Shown here piece by piece: positions 51,149 through 60,366 of a stretch of 64,000 nucleotides of DNA; positions within the stretch are counted from its first letter, which is position 1, and each line of letters begins with the position of its first letter. The stretch is from positions 1-64,000 of the forward strand of contig QCGL01000002.1 of assembly GCA_003279935.1 (NCBI GenBank). Direction: 5' to 3'. The notes beneath the pieces were generated by a model. That model made no database searches, was not told the DNA's origin, and worked only from the letters and a program-made list of their open reading frames with translations. Both the position numbers and the translations under genes were made by a program. Origin of the DNA: Prochlorococcus sp. AG-388-A04 (GTDB taxonomy: Bacteria > Cyanobacteriota > Cyanobacteriia > PCC-6307 > Cyanobiaceae).

Positions 51149-52438
51149 TTATGGAGAAATGAGAGATTCCTTTTCAATTAGATTTTCTTCTAATAACTCA
51201 AATACTAATTGAATTAAAGCAATTTTGATGTGAGCCATGTGAGAACCACCTTGCACAAAAACATTATATGGATTTCTTAAAGGAGCATCAGCTGAAAATT
51301 CACTTGTACTTCCTTCAATAAACGTACCTCCTGACATTAATAAATTTGAATCATAACCACTCATTGGAGAAGGAATAACATTTAAAAAAGAATCTATCGG
51401 TGAAGAATTTTGAAATGACTGACATACTTTTTGTATTAAGTGTGGATTATTTAATCTAACTGCTTGGATTATGTCTGATCTGTACGATTTAGGCTCGGGT
51501 AAAACCATAAAACCTAGTTTCTTAAATACTGCAGCTACCAAATCGGCACCTTTTAGAGCTTCGTGAACAATTTGAGGTGCTAAAAATAATCCCTGCAGAA
51601 TTAATCTCCCTAAACCAAAGTTAATTCCTGCATCGGCACCAATTCCTGGTGCAGTTAATCTACAACATGCCATTTCAACTAATTCAGAGTCACCTGCAAT
51701 ATATCCGCCAGTAGGAACAATAGTCCCACCCAAATTTTTAATTAGCGATCCAGCGATTATATTTGCGCCATTAATAATTGGTTCACTATCTTCTACAAGT
51801 TCTCCATAACAATTATCCACAAAACAAATACACTTGGGATTAAGTGAATGAACAAGATTACAGATTTGTTTTATTTGATAATTATTTAAAGATTTTCTCC
51901 AACTATAACCACAACTTTTCTGGATAAATACTAATTTACATTTATTTTTTTTGAAAAAATCTACAATTTTATCTTCGTAGGAATTTATTTTTTCATCAAT
52001 ATTAATTTGACGATATTCAACTCCTAGATCTATTAAAGAGCCTTTGCCCTTACCTCTTATACCTATAACTTCCTCCAATGTATCGTAAGGAGTTCCAGTT
52101 ACAGATAACATTAGATCCCCTGGCCGCAAAATACCAAAAAGAACGGAGCTTATAGCATGAGTTCCACTTACAAATTGCATCCTTACAGCTGATTTTTCTG
52201 CAAGAAAAAATTTAGCAAATACCTTATCAATCTTTTGTCTAGATAAATCATCATGTCCACTACCTGTAGATTGATTGAAGTGACTTGTTGAAACTCTTTC
52301 TTCCTTAAAAATTTTTAAAATATTATCTAATTTGTAATAAATTTGATTTGATCTTTCATGAAAAATACCATTTAAACCTTGCTCAACTGAAACAACAAAT
52401 TCCTTGGCTAATCTAAAATTATAATTTGTATTATTCAT
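51149..52438 (-). CDS. Methionine gamma-lyase-like PLP enzyme (aluminium-resistance-type)
   Basis: Fold type I PLP enzyme of the Cys/Met-metabolism-like group, named in Bacillus as YnbB or 'aluminium resistance' protein; activity in cyanobacteria is not established. The 429-residue protein has Q-S-T-G-S-G-H-D-D near residue 56, F-V-S-G-T-H-A-I in the PLP phosphate region, D-N-C-Y-G-E at about 208, and the probable Schiff-base lysine Lys234 in SLIKNLGG. Later conserved parts include G-S-H-M-A-H. It overlaps the upstream gene by 8 bp and precedes gcvH by 8 bp, so it sits inside a glycine-cleavage operon. Confidence 0.85.
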   Translation of the reverse strand: MNNTNYNFRLAKEFVVSVEQGLNGIFHERSNQIYYKLDNILKIFKEERVSTSHFNQSTGSGHDDLSRQKIDKVFAKFFLAEKSAVRMQFVSGTHAISSVLFGILRPGDLMLSVTGTPYDTLEEVIGIRGKGKGSLIDLGVEYRQINIDEKINSYEDKIVDFFKKNKCKLVFIQKSCGYSWRKSLNNYQIKQICNLVHSLNPKCICFVDNCYGELVEDSEPIINGANIIAGSLIKNLGGTIVPTGGYIAGDSELVEMACCRLTAPGIGADAGINFGLGRLILQGLFLAPQIVHEALKGADLVAAVFKKLGFMVLPEPKSYRSDIIQAVRLNNPHLIQKVCQSFQNSSPIDSFLNVIPSPMSGYDSNLLMSGGTFIEGSTSEFSADAPLRNPYNVFVQGGSHMAHIKIALIQLVFELLEENLIEKESLISP

Positions 52439-53150
52439 TCTTTAAAACTTTCTTTTTTTCTGAAGCTATATCTCTTAAGTACATAAGAAAAGCATTGGGT
52501 CCACCTCCATTAAAATAAGAAAGTTTTTTTGAAGTCTCATAAAGATCTAACAATTCACCATCTAATTCTTCTGCGGTAAAATCTTTTATTCCAGCTATTA
52601 CTTCTGCAAAACGATCCCTTCTTAGTGACTTAGACACTGTGTACGCATCCATAATGATTGTTTTACAAGATCTCCAAGGCCTATTTTGACAAAAATGATC
52701 AGAAAGAGCATCACTTAACGCAGACGCTTCATAATCCTCTATGTACCAATCAAATGATAATGGGAGAGGTTTTAATCCAGAAAAAATTTCAAATAATTCT
52801 CCAGCTGACAAAGGATTATCAGCATCATTTTTTAATGGAAGGGCAGAATCTTGTAATGACCTCCATAATTCTGGATGATTCTTTTCTAATTGATCCCTTA
52901 TTGATTCTATTCCTTGATCAAGAATCGTATTAACCTGTGCTAATGCAAGAAAAACTTCCGGACCAGGCGATGATAACTTTCCATTTCTAAGATTTGAAAT
53001 CTGAGAATTATGTACTCTTCCTAAATCAAGTATTTCAGACAGCAAAGGTAAAACCCTGTGAGACCAACCATTCCTCTCGTGCCAAAGATGAATCAAATGA
53101 GCCATTGCTCTTCGACCCTTCAATAATTTATCGCGATATCCTAAGCTCAC
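52431..53150 (-). CDS. Conserved hypothetical protein with HTH-like N-terminus
   Basis: No named family recognised. The 239-residue product starts with GTG. Residues about 35-75 (LPLLSEILDLGRVHNSQIS, then N-L-R-N-G-K-L-S and P-G-P-E-V-F-L-A-L) read like a Cro/CI-type helix-turn-helix. The rest is acidic and helical with no membrane segment. It is first in the operon with the PLP enzyme, gcvH and gcvP (8-bp overlap with the next gene) and divergent from the desaturase, placing it as a possible local regulator (inference). Homologues are probably limited to picocyanobacteria. Confidence 0.7.
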   Translation of the reverse strand: MSLGYRDKLLKGRRAMAHLIHLWHERNGWSHRVLPLLSEILDLGRVHNSQISNLRNGKLSSPGPEVFLALAQVNTILDQGIESIRDQLEKNHPELWRSLQDSALPLKNDADNPLSAGELFEIFSGLKPLPLSFDWYIEDYEASALSDALSDHFCQNRPWRSCKTIIMDAYTVSKSLRRDRFAEVIAGIKDFTAEELDGELLDLYETSKKLSYFNGGGPNAFLMYLRDIASEKKKVLKNE

Positions 53151-53226
53151 GGATAATTAAAATAATCAATAGTATAGTATGATAATATTACATATCGGTC
53201 TTTTTGAAAATAGTTTTTCCAATATT

Positions 53227-54165
53227 ATGAAATCAGTTATCTTCCAAGAAACAGCCAAATTAAAAAAACCTGTCCCTGCAGAAAAAGTTATAGAACTCTC
53301 GGATAAATTACTTGAACCATCTAGTCACTCTAAAAGATATCCTCCTAGATTACACAAAACATGGGGAACAATCTTTTTTATGATTGCCATACATTTATTA
53401 TCCTTAGTAGCATTACAACCTCAGTTTTGGAGCATGCCTGCATTAACGACATTATTTTTCTTTTACTGGTTAACTGCTTGTCTTGGTGTCACTTTGGGTT
53501 ATCATCGTTTACTTTCCCATAGATCGTTTGTTGTTCCAACATGGTTGGAGAGATTTTTTGCAACATGTGGAGCGATCAGCTGTCAACATGGACCAATAGA
53601 TTGGGTTGGATTGCATAGACATCATCATTCATTTTCAGATACAGAAGTAGACCATCACAATAGTAAGAGGGGATTTTGGTGGAGTCATATGGGTTGGATG
53701 TTTAAGGATGTAGAGGCATTAAAAGCTGTACCAAAATTAAGTGCAGATTTAATTAAAGACCCATATTATAGATTCCTTAATAAATATTTTCTCTTTTTAC
53801 AAATTCCTATTGGCTTATGTTTATATGCGATAGGGCAAAAATTAGGAGTTGGAGGATGGGCATTAGTATTATGGGGAATACCTCTAAGACTTGTAGTGGT
53901 TTATCACATTACTTGGTTAGTAAACTCAGCTACCCATTGTTGGGGTAAAGCTCCTTTTGACAGTGGTGATGGATCGAAAAATAATGTTTGGGTTGCAGCT
54001 TTAACCTTTGGAGAAGGATGGCATAACAATCATCATGCATTTCCTAATTCAGCTAGACAGGGATTATTTAGAGGCCAAATCGATTTAACTTGGGAACATA
54101 TTAAGATTCTTGCCAAATTAGGATTCGCAAAAAAAGTAAAATTACCCTCCAGGTCTTATTATTAA
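53227..54165 (+). CDS. desC: Delta-9-type acyl-lipid fatty acid desaturase
   Basis: Di-iron membrane desaturase introducing a double bond in membrane acyl chains, thus adjusting fluidity. From the ATG at 53227 the protein has 312 residues. It has hydrophobic segments at about 47-65 and 72-92 and the three histidine boxes HRLLSH (93-98), HRHHH (130-134) and HNNHH (266-270). Another ATG at 53179 adds 16 residues and would leave only 28 bp to the divergent gene; I prefer 53227. The regiospecificity (delta-9, DesC group) is inferred from the His-box pattern. Confidence 0.88.
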   Translation: MKSVIFQETAKLKKPVPAEKVIELSDKLLEPSSHSKRYPPRLHKTWGTIFFMIAIHLLSLVALQPQFWSMPALTTLFFFYWLTACLGVTLGYHRLLSHRSFVVPTWLERFFATCGAISCQHGPIDWVGLHRHHHSFSDTEVDHHNSKRGFWWSHMGWMFKDVEALKAVPKLSADLIKDPYYRFLNKYFLFLQIPIGLCLYAIGQKLGVGGWALVLWGIPLRLVVVYHITWLVNSATHCWGKAPFDSGDGSKNNVWVAALTFGEGWHNNHHAFPNSARQGLFRGQIDLTWEHIKILAKLGFAKKVKLPSRSYY

Positions 54166-54185
54166 ATATATAAATAAATATTTTC

Positions 54186-54641
54186 ATGGCTAAAAGAGTA
54201 AAAGTCGTTTTAACAGAATCAGTTGCCACTCTTGGTAGAGATGGTGACGTTGTAGAAGTTGCACCTGGTTACGCAAGGAATTTCTTATTACCATTTGGTA
54301 AAGCAGCTAATGTAACTCCTTCAATTCTGAAACAAATTGAACGAAAAAGAGCAAAAGAAAAAATTGCTGCAGAGAAAGTAAAACAAGAAGCTATTGACTT
54401 TAAAACCGCATTAGCAACTATTGGTAGATTTACAATCAAGAAACAAGTTGGTGAAGATGGTGTCCTTTTTGGAACTGTTACTAATGGAGATGTTGCTGAA
54501 GCTATAGAGGCAGCTACGAAAAAAGATATTGATAGAAGAGACATAACTGTCCCAGATATTCATAATTTAGGTTCTTTCGTTGCAAAAATAAAACTACATC
54601 AAGAAGTAAGTGCGGAAGTAAACATTGAAGTAACAAGTTAA
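54186..54641 (+). CDS. rplI: 50S ribosomal protein L9
   Basis: Large-subunit protein with two globular domains joined by a long helix. The 151-residue product has the N-terminal rRNA-binding domain with [16 protein letters not shown] at about 26-41, a Lys/Glu-rich helix (about 45-75) and a C-terminal domain. It is followed after 58 bp by dnaB, an arrangement seen in many bacteria. Confidence 0.96.
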
Positions 54642-54699
54642 TAACTTTGTTGCATTATTTGGAAAAGTAGTCAGAGTATATATCTAAGTCTTTAAGTAC

Positions 54700-56082
54700 A
54701 TGGTTTCAGTTCCTTTTTCAAATAATGGGTCTAATAAAAATTTTAAAAAAGACTTTAATAATGATAACGCTGGTTTAGTTCCTCCCCAAAATATTCAAGC
54801 AGAAGAAGCTGTTTTAGGGGGAATTTTACTTGATCCTGATGCGATAGGAAGGATTGCAGACTTGATTAAACCAGAAGCCTTTTATATAAATGCTCATCAA
54901 GAGATATATAAAACCGCCTTAATGTTACATACACAAGGCAAACCTACAGATCTAACTTCAATGAGTGCATGGCTTGCTGACAATGGATCACTTGAAAAGA
55001 TTGGAGGCAATTCAAAATTAGTAGAACTTGTAGAAAATGTTTCTTCAACAGCTTCAATAGAACAAGTTGCGAATTTAATTAGTGATAAATTTATAAGAAG
55101 GCAACTCATCCGATCTGGGAATGAGGTTATTCAACTTGGCTTTGATCAAACACAAGAAACTAATGAAGTTTTAGATAAAGCAGAACAGAAAATTTTTGAA
55201 ATTAGTCAAGAAAAACCTACAAAAGGTCTGACCCAAGCGGCAGAAATTCTTACAAGTACTTTTAATGAAATAGAGTCTAGATCATTAGGAACATCTGTAG
55301 CTGGTATTCCAGTAAATTTTTATGACCTTGACGCAATGACTCAAGGCTTTCAAAGAAGTGATCTAATAATTGTGGCAGGAAGACCCTCAATGGGAAAAAC
55401 TTCTATGGTTTTAAACCTGGCAAAAAATGTAGCTCAATCTCAGGATCTTCCTGTTTGTGTATTTAGCCTTGAGATGAGCAAAGAACAACTTACATATAGA
55501 TTACTTTCTATGGAAGTGGGTATAGAAAGCGGCAGATTAAGAACCGGAAGATTACAACAAGAAGAATGGCCTTTACTTGGTGAAGGAATTAACTCTTTAG
55601 GTCAACTTCCAATTTTTATTGATGATAAGCCTAATTTAAGTGTTTTAGAAATGAGGTCTCTATGCAGAAGATTGATAGCTGAGCAGAAAAAAGAACTTGG
55701 TCTAATAGTTATTGACTATTTACAACTAATGGAGGGTACAACACCTGATAACAGAGTTCAAGAGCTATCTCGTATTACTAGAGGTCTCAAAAGTATGGCA
55801 AGAGAGCTAAAAGTACCAGTAGTTGCTTTATCTCAATTAAGTAGAGGAGTTGAATCAAGAACCAATAAAAGACCTATGTTAAGTGACCTTAGAGAATCCG
55901 GATCTATAGAACAAGATGCCGACTTAGTATTAATGATTTATAGAGATGAGTATTACAATCCAGAAACTGAAGATAGAGGAATAACTGAAATTATTGTCAC
56001 GAAACACAGAAACGGTCCTGTTGGAACTGTTAAATTATTATTCGAACCCCAATTTACAAGATTTAGAAACTTAGCCAACTAA
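54700..56082 (+). CDS. dnaB: Replicative DNA helicase DnaB
   Basis: Hexameric 5'-3' helicase that unwinds DNA at the fork. The 460-residue protein has the N-terminal primase-binding domain (about 25-130), a linker, and the RecA-like C-terminal domain with Walker A GRPSMGKT at 227-234, Walker B I-V-I-D-Y-L-Q-L and the Arg-finger/H4 motifs. The coding sequence is continuous with no intein, whereas some cyanobacterial dnaB genes have one. rplI lies upstream and mnmG 11 bp downstream. Confidence 0.96.
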   Translation: MVSVPFSNNGSNKNFKKDFNNDNAGLVPPQNIQAEEAVLGGILLDPDAIGRIADLIKPEAFYINAHQEIYKTALMLHTQGKPTDLTSMSAWLADNGSLEKIGGNSKLVELVENVSSTASIEQVANLISDKFIRRQLIRSGNEVIQLGFDQTQETNEVLDKAEQKIFEISQEKPTKGLTQAAEILTSTFNEIESRSLGTSVAGIPVNFYDLDAMTQGFQRSDLIIVAGRPSMGKTSMVLNLAKNVAQSQDLPVCVFSLEMSKEQLTYRLLSMEVGIESGRLRTGRLQQEEWPLLGEGINSLGQLPIFIDDKPNLSVLEMRSLCRRLIAEQKKELGLIVIDYLQLMEGTTPDNRVQELSRITRGLKSMARELKVPVVALSQLSRGVESRTNKRPMLSDLRESGSIEQDADLVLMIYRDEYYNPETEDRGITEIIVTKHRNGPVGTVKLLFEPQFTRFRNLAN

Positions 56083-56093
56083 TCATCACGATA

Positions 56094-58058
56094 ATGAAAG
56101 ATCCACAATCCCCAAATGAGTCTTTTGACATTATTGTTATTGGAGGCGGACATGCAGGTTGTGAGGCTGCAATTACAACAGCAAAATTAGGATTTTCTAC
56201 TGCGTTATTTACAATAAATTTAGATAGGATTGCTTGGCAACCATGTAATCCAGCTGTAGGTGGGCCAGCAAAAAGTCAATTAGTCCATGAAGTTGATGCT
56301 TTAGGAGGAATCATTGGACAATTAGCTGATGAAACTGCAATCCAAAAAAGAATTTTAAATGCGAGCAGGGGGCCAGCCGTTTGGGCATTAAGGGCTCAAA
56401 CAGACAAAAGAGAATACTCAAAACGAATGATAGAAATACTCCAAAACACAGATAATCTTTCGTTAAAGGAGGCTATGATTACCGAATTAGTGATAAAAGA
56501 AGCAGAAACTTTTACCCATAACTCAAAGAATACGACTAAACAAATCAAAGGTGTAAAAACTTATTTTGGAACCTACTATTCTGCAAAATCAATAATAATT
56601 ACTGCAGGAACTTTTTTGGAGGGAAGAATCTGGATAGGTAATAAATCAATGTCTGCAGGGAGATCTGGAGAGCAGGCGGCACAAGGATTAACGCAAAGCC
56701 TACATAATCTTGGAATAAAAACTGAGCGATTAAAAACTGGAACTCCTGCAAGAGTGGATAAAAAAAGTATTTCTTTTGATGAATTAGATATTCAACCAAG
56801 TACAGCTGCAGATAAATATTTTTCGTTTGATCCCAAAATCAAAAACAATATGCCACAAGTAAGTTGTCACATAACAAGAACAACTCTAAAAACTCATGAA
56901 TTAATTCGTAATAATTTGCATTTAACTCCAATCTATGGAGGATTTATAGATAGTAAAGGTCCTAGATATTGCCCTTCAATCGAAGACAAGATTGTAAAAT
57001 TTGCAGACAAAAATTCACATCAAATTTTCTTAGAACCTGAAGGGATAAATACACCAGAAATATACATACAAGGATTCTCTACTGGATTACCTGAAAATAT
57101 TCAATTACAACTTTTAAGAACATTACCAGGATTAAATAAATGTAAAATGCTTAGGCCTGCTTATGCTGTTGAATATGAATATATCCCTGCGACCCAACTT
57201 AGGTCATCATTGGAAACAATTGAGATAGAAAATTTATTTAGTGCTGGACAAATCAATGGAACAACTGGCTATGAAGAAGCTGCTGCTCAAGGATTAGTTG
57301 CAGGAATTAATGCAACTAGAAAACTAAATATGAAAGATCCAATAATATTTTCAAGAGAAAGCAGCTATATAGGTACTATGATCGATGACTTAATTACGAG
57401 AGATCTTAAAGAACCATATAGAGTCCTTACAAGTAGAAGTGAATATAGACTTACCTTGCGAGGAGATAATGCTGATAGGAGATTAACTCCTTTAGGTTTT
57501 GAAATAGGCTTAATAGATGAAAGAAGATGGTTAGCTCATAAGAAAAAAATGAAATCACTTAAAGAAGAAAATTCAAGATTAGAAAATACGCGTTTAAAAT
57601 GTAATGATGAGATCGCTAAAAAAATAGAGTTAGATAGTGGATTAAAAATTAAAGGATCAACAACATTAAAAGAACTTTTAAAAAGACCAAATCTTCACTA
57701 TTCTGATTTAATAAAATATGATTTGGTAGACAAAACTCTCCCAATATCAATAATTGAAGGAGTTGAAATAGATATTAAATACGAAGGCTACCTGAAAAGG
57801 CAAAAAAATAATATTGATCAGATAAATCGTCAAAGTCTTAAATCACTTTCATCAGAAATTAATTATGACCAAATAGATACTTTATCTTTAGAGGCCCGTG
57901 AAAAATTAAATAAGATAAAACCTACTAATTTTGGTGATGCATCCAAGATACCCGGGGTCAGTAAAGCTGATTTAACAGCATTACTAGTTTGGCTCAAAAT
58001 CAAGGAACTAAAAAAAGAAAAGACAACTGGTTTTGTTGAAAAAAAGTTATCATCTTAA
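56094..58058 (+). CDS. mnmG: tRNA uridine 5-carboxymethylaminomethyl modification enzyme MnmG (GidA)
   Basis: FAD-dependent partner of MnmE that modifies the wobble U34 of certain tRNAs. The 654-residue protein has the FAD motif G-G-G-H-A-G-C-E at about 17-24, conserved N-P-A-V-G-G-P-A-K at about 51, the cysteine region [10 protein letters not shown], the G-T-P-A-R-V motif and a C-terminal helical domain. It starts 11 bp after dnaB. Its TAA at 58056-58058 is in the same frame as the downstream chorismate-lyase-like reading. Confidence 0.95.
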   Translation: MKDPQSPNESFDIIVIGGGHAGCEAAITTAKLGFSTALFTINLDRIAWQPCNPAVGGPAKSQLVHEVDALGGIIGQLADETAIQKRILNASRGPAVWALRAQTDKREYSKRMIEILQNTDNLSLKEAMITELVIKEAETFTHNSKNTTKQIKGVKTYFGTYYSAKSIIITAGTFLEGRIWIGNKSMSAGRSGEQAAQGLTQSLHNLGIKTERLKTGTPARVDKKSISFDELDIQPSTAADKYFSFDPKIKNNMPQVSCHITRTTLKTHELIRNNLHLTPIYGGFIDSKGPRYCPSIEDKIVKFADKNSHQIFLEPEGINTPEIYIQGFSTGLPENIQLQLLRTLPGLNKCKMLRPAYAVEYEYIPATQLRSSLETIEIENLFSAGQINGTTGYEEAAAQGLVAGINATRKLNMKDPIIFSRESSYIGTMIDDLITRDLKEPYRVLTSRSEYRLTLRGDNADRRLTPLGFEIGLIDERRWLAHKKKMKSLKEENSRLENTRLKCNDEIAKKIELDSGLKIKGSTTLKELLKRPNLHYSDLIKYDLVDKTLPISIIEGVEIDIKYEGYLKRQKNNIDQINRQSLKSLSSEINYDQIDTLSLEAREKLNKIKPTNFGDASKIPGVSKADLTALLVWLKIKELKKEKTTGFVEKKLSS

Positions 58059-58076
58059 AAGATACTTGTAACAGCA

Positions 58077-58709
58077 CTGAATAATAAACTCTTCAACTCA
58101 CCAAAAATTTTATGGGAAGAGAAAGCTACTGCTTTTTTAGTTGCAAATGCTTTACCTAAAATATCTGGAGCATGGAAATTAATGTTACTAGGGGATGGCA
58201 GTCCAACAAGACATTTACAGCTTTTAACTAATCACGAAACAAAAATCAGATTAATATCTATGCAGATAGATCCTCTATCTAAAAAAGAAGGTCCAAGAGA
58301 AATCGATCAATTAAAAGAACCTTTAATTAGAAGACAAGTTTGGATAAGAAATCAAAACAAAAATTTTGCCTGGGCTGAAAGTTGGTGGAATTCAGAACAA
58401 GTCAGTAAAAATTTAAAAGCTAAAGAAGAACCAATCTGGAAAAACTTAACTCAAGATAGATCAGAATTATTTAGAGAAGTGGACAGCATTTCAATAGTTA
58501 ATTCAAATTGGTTAGAGGAGGAATTTTGTTGTGAAGGTCCATTTTGGTCAAGAAATTACAGATTTTTTCGTAATAAAAAACCTCTAACTATTATTCGCGA
58601 AGTCTTCAATCCTCTTTTAGAAACTTGGTTAGGTTCATCAGGAATTCAAAATTTCTCTAATCTATATTCTTCTTCGTCTAGACCTCGGAATCCTTCTTCC
58701 ATTATTTGA
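58077..58709 (+). CDS. Chorismate lyase-like protein (non-ATG start, proposed CTG)
   Basis: Likely chorismate pyruvate-lyase of the DUF98 kind, which in cyanobacteria gives 4-hydroxybenzoate for plastoquinone. The motif L-L-G-D-G-S-P-T-R-H-L-Q-L-L and later W-A-E-S-W-W and R-E-V-F-N-P-L-L are diagnostic. The first ATG (58182) begins at M-L-L-G-D-G and would cut the fold, since about 35 coding-like codons precede it in frame (K-L-F-N-S-P-K-I-L-W-E-E-K). No ATG, GTG or TTG lies between the in-frame mnmG stop and 58182; CTG 58077 or ATA 58062 are the candidates. The end overlaps the next, convergent gene by 48 bp. Confidence 0.72.
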   Translation: MNNKLFNSPKILWEEKATAFLVANALPKISGAWKLMLLGDGSPTRHLQLLTNHETKIRLISMQIDPLSKKEGPREIDQLKEPLIRRQVWIRNQNKNFAWAESWWNSEQVSKNLKAKEEPIWKNLTQDRSELFREVDSISIVNSNWLEEEFCCEGPFWSRNYRFFRNKKPLTIIREVFNPLLETWLGSSGIQNFSNLYSSSSRPRNPSSII

Positions 58710-59231
58710 AACGGTTTTTAGATTATCTTGATTTACATTAATCTTATTGATTTTTTCAGAAGATCTTTGCCATCTATCAACTTTTAAATCTGAATCATCC
58801 GGCCATTCATCAAAAGAGTTTGATTTTCCATAAGGCAACTTCTTTTGTTCGTCCATCTGAATACTTTTAGGTTGCCTTAAAGATAAAGCCTCTAATGGAC
58901 GCTTAGAAAATGGTTTCTCAACATCAATAAATTTAGATTCTCTTGAAAAAGATTTAATATCTTGTGCCTCTTCATAACTATTTTCCTGATCAGACCAATC
59001 ATCGTCTTCTTCTTCAAAAAACATATCCATCTTATCGGATACCCATCTTCCGACATTTTTAACATTCCTGCGAGATATTCCTTGAAAATCAGTACTTCTT
59101 TTTTTACCGGGTCTAGAACCTGATACACCATCAACAAATTGTCTGCCTGTTTCAAAAATTTTATCAACTTGTTTATCAAGTATTGTTCTATCAAAATTAT
59201 TTCTAAAGTTTCTAGGTCTGCGAGAAATCAT
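58662..59231 (-). CDS. Charged low-complexity conserved hypothetical protein
   Basis: A 189-residue hydrophilic protein with no membrane segment and no recognised domain. It has a basic N-terminus (M-I-S-R-R-P-R-N-F-R-N-N-F), an acidic stretch near residue 73 (E-E-E-D-D-D-W), many Ser/Lys/Glu residues, and an Arg-rich end R-I-P-R-S-R-R-R-R-I. The N- and C-terminal basic patches suggest nucleic-acid binding or a scaffold; database entries of this sort in picocyanobacteria are sometimes labelled RNA helicase, which the sequence does not support. It overlaps the chorismate lyase-like gene by 48 bp. Confidence 0.6.
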   Translation of the reverse strand: MISRRPRNFRNNFDRTILDKQVDKIFETGRQFVDGVSGSRPGKKRSTDFQGISRRNVKNVGRWVSDKMDMFFEEEDDDWSDQENSYEEAQDIKSFSRESKFIDVEKPFSKRPLEALSLRQPKSIQMDEQKKLPYGKSNSFDEWPDDSDLKVDRWQRSSEKINKINVNQDNLKTVSNNGRRIPRSRRRRI

Positions 59232-59316
59232 AAATTATCTTTGTTTTTAAATATCAAGTTACAACAACATAATAGGAAATTCTAAATAAAGAAACAAAAT
59301 CACATTTTTCAAATTA

Positions 59317-59850
59317 TCAATCAAACAAAATTAGACAGTTTTTATTCCAGGATCCATTAAAGAACAAATTACAACATTTCTTACAAGCAATATTTTTAAT
59401 TCTTTTTCTATACATATATTTCTCCCCACAATTTAAACATTTGCCAGTATATTTTAATGCCTTTCTTTCAACAGGAAAATTATGTCTAATACTTATCTGA
59501 AAATTATTTTCTGATTTGTTAATTTCATTCATTTTACTCAAAAAATTTGGTCCATGTATCTCATTAATATTCAAAATCCTATCTACCCATGCATGAATCA
59601 TTTCATGACATAAAGTACTGTGAATTTCATTACTCGATAATTTACTTAAAATTGGCTTTGACAAAATTATTTCAGAATCAATTACTCCTTTAAGTTTTTT
59701 ACGCTTATAAAAACCTGCTGTTGTCTTTAATCTATTATCGCTCCATCTAACCTTTACTAAAGGTTCTCTATTAGTTGTTAAAGATTGATCAAAAAATTGC
59801 CTATTAAACTTATGAAATACTGGTAAAAGAGGAATTAGAGACATTATCAA
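59317..59850 (-). CDS. SprT-like zinc metalloprotease-family protein
   Basis: Member of the SprT/Spartan-like zinc metallopeptidase fold. The 177-residue protein has the HExxH motif H82-E-M-I-H86 with downstream G-P-N-F in the usual third-ligand region. A C-terminal zinc ribbon of two Cys-X2-Cys pairs follows (C-L-N-C and C-K-K-C, about 138-160). Eukaryotic relatives degrade DNA-protein crosslinks; bacterial SprT is less studied, so that role is inferred. It could start at Met1 or Met3. It lies upstream of the charged hypothetical gene on the same strand. Confidence 0.82.
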   Translation of the reverse strand: MIMSLIPLLPVFHKFNRQFFDQSLTTNREPLVKVRWSDNRLKTTAGFYKRKKLKGVIDSEIILSKPILSKLSSNEIHSTLCHEMIHAWVDRILNINEIHGPNFLSKMNEINKSENNFQISIRHNFPVERKALKYTGKCLNCGEKYMYRKRIKNIACKKCCNLFFNGSWNKNCLILFD

Positions 59851-59929
59851 TTAAATTTAGTATTATTTTGACAAAAAAAGTCATCAAAGACGATTTATTT
59901 TCTTAAAATTAAAAAAAACTAATTACAAA

Positions 59930-60349
59930 ATGGATGCATTACTAGTTAAAGATATTGGTGTAAAAGCTTTATTGATTGGTGGAGCAGTGCTTGTTTCTTT
60001 TTGGACCTTCAATGCTGTTAAGCTTGTTATAAGCGCTAGAGGAATTAATCCATTAGTTCGGAAATTTTTTGATCAAGTAGCAGCAGGTAGAATTGACGCT
60101 GCATATGGACTAACTACTAAAACTTACAAAACACATGTAAAACGTCAGGACTTTCTAAAATTTTTAGCTGGCTTAAATTTAAATAAGTATAGAAATCTAA
60201 AGTCAGGTAGACCAAGAGTTCAAGAAGATCAAATCATAATTACTTTAAATTTAAAATCTGAGGATAAAAAGGATGAGCTTCCCTTAGATTTTACTTTTTC
60301 AAAAAGTGATAAAGATTGGAAGATAGACAGAATAGCTAAAGTAAATTAA
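59930..60349 (+). CDS. Membrane-anchored DUF4864-like hypothetical protein
   Basis: A 139-residue protein with one N-terminal hydrophobic segment (about 10-32, K-A-L-L-I-G-G-A-V-L-V-S-F-W-T-F). A soluble domain of about 100 residues follows: F-F-D-Q-V-A-A-G-R-I-D-A-A-Y, then Y-K-T-H-V and the ending W-K-I-D-R-I. This pattern resembles small NTF2-like/DUF4864 anchored domains; function is unknown. It is 17 bp ahead of the DNA ligase with a GAAAGG ribosome-site-like stretch between, so the two are probably one transcript. Confidence 0.65.
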   Translation: MDALLVKDIGVKALLIGGAVLVSFWTFNAVKLVISARGINPLVRKFFDQVAAGRIDAAYGLTTKTYKTHVKRQDFLKFLAGLNLNKYRNLKSGRPRVQEDQIIITLNLKSEDKKDELPLDFTFSKSDKDWKIDRIAKVN

Positions 60350-60366
60350 GAAAGGTTCAAAAACTT

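Noticed and set aside
58892..59194. 100-residue minus-strand frame inside the charged hypothetical gene
   Set aside because: It is a shifted frame of the 58662-59231 gene on the same strand, with no start signal or domain.
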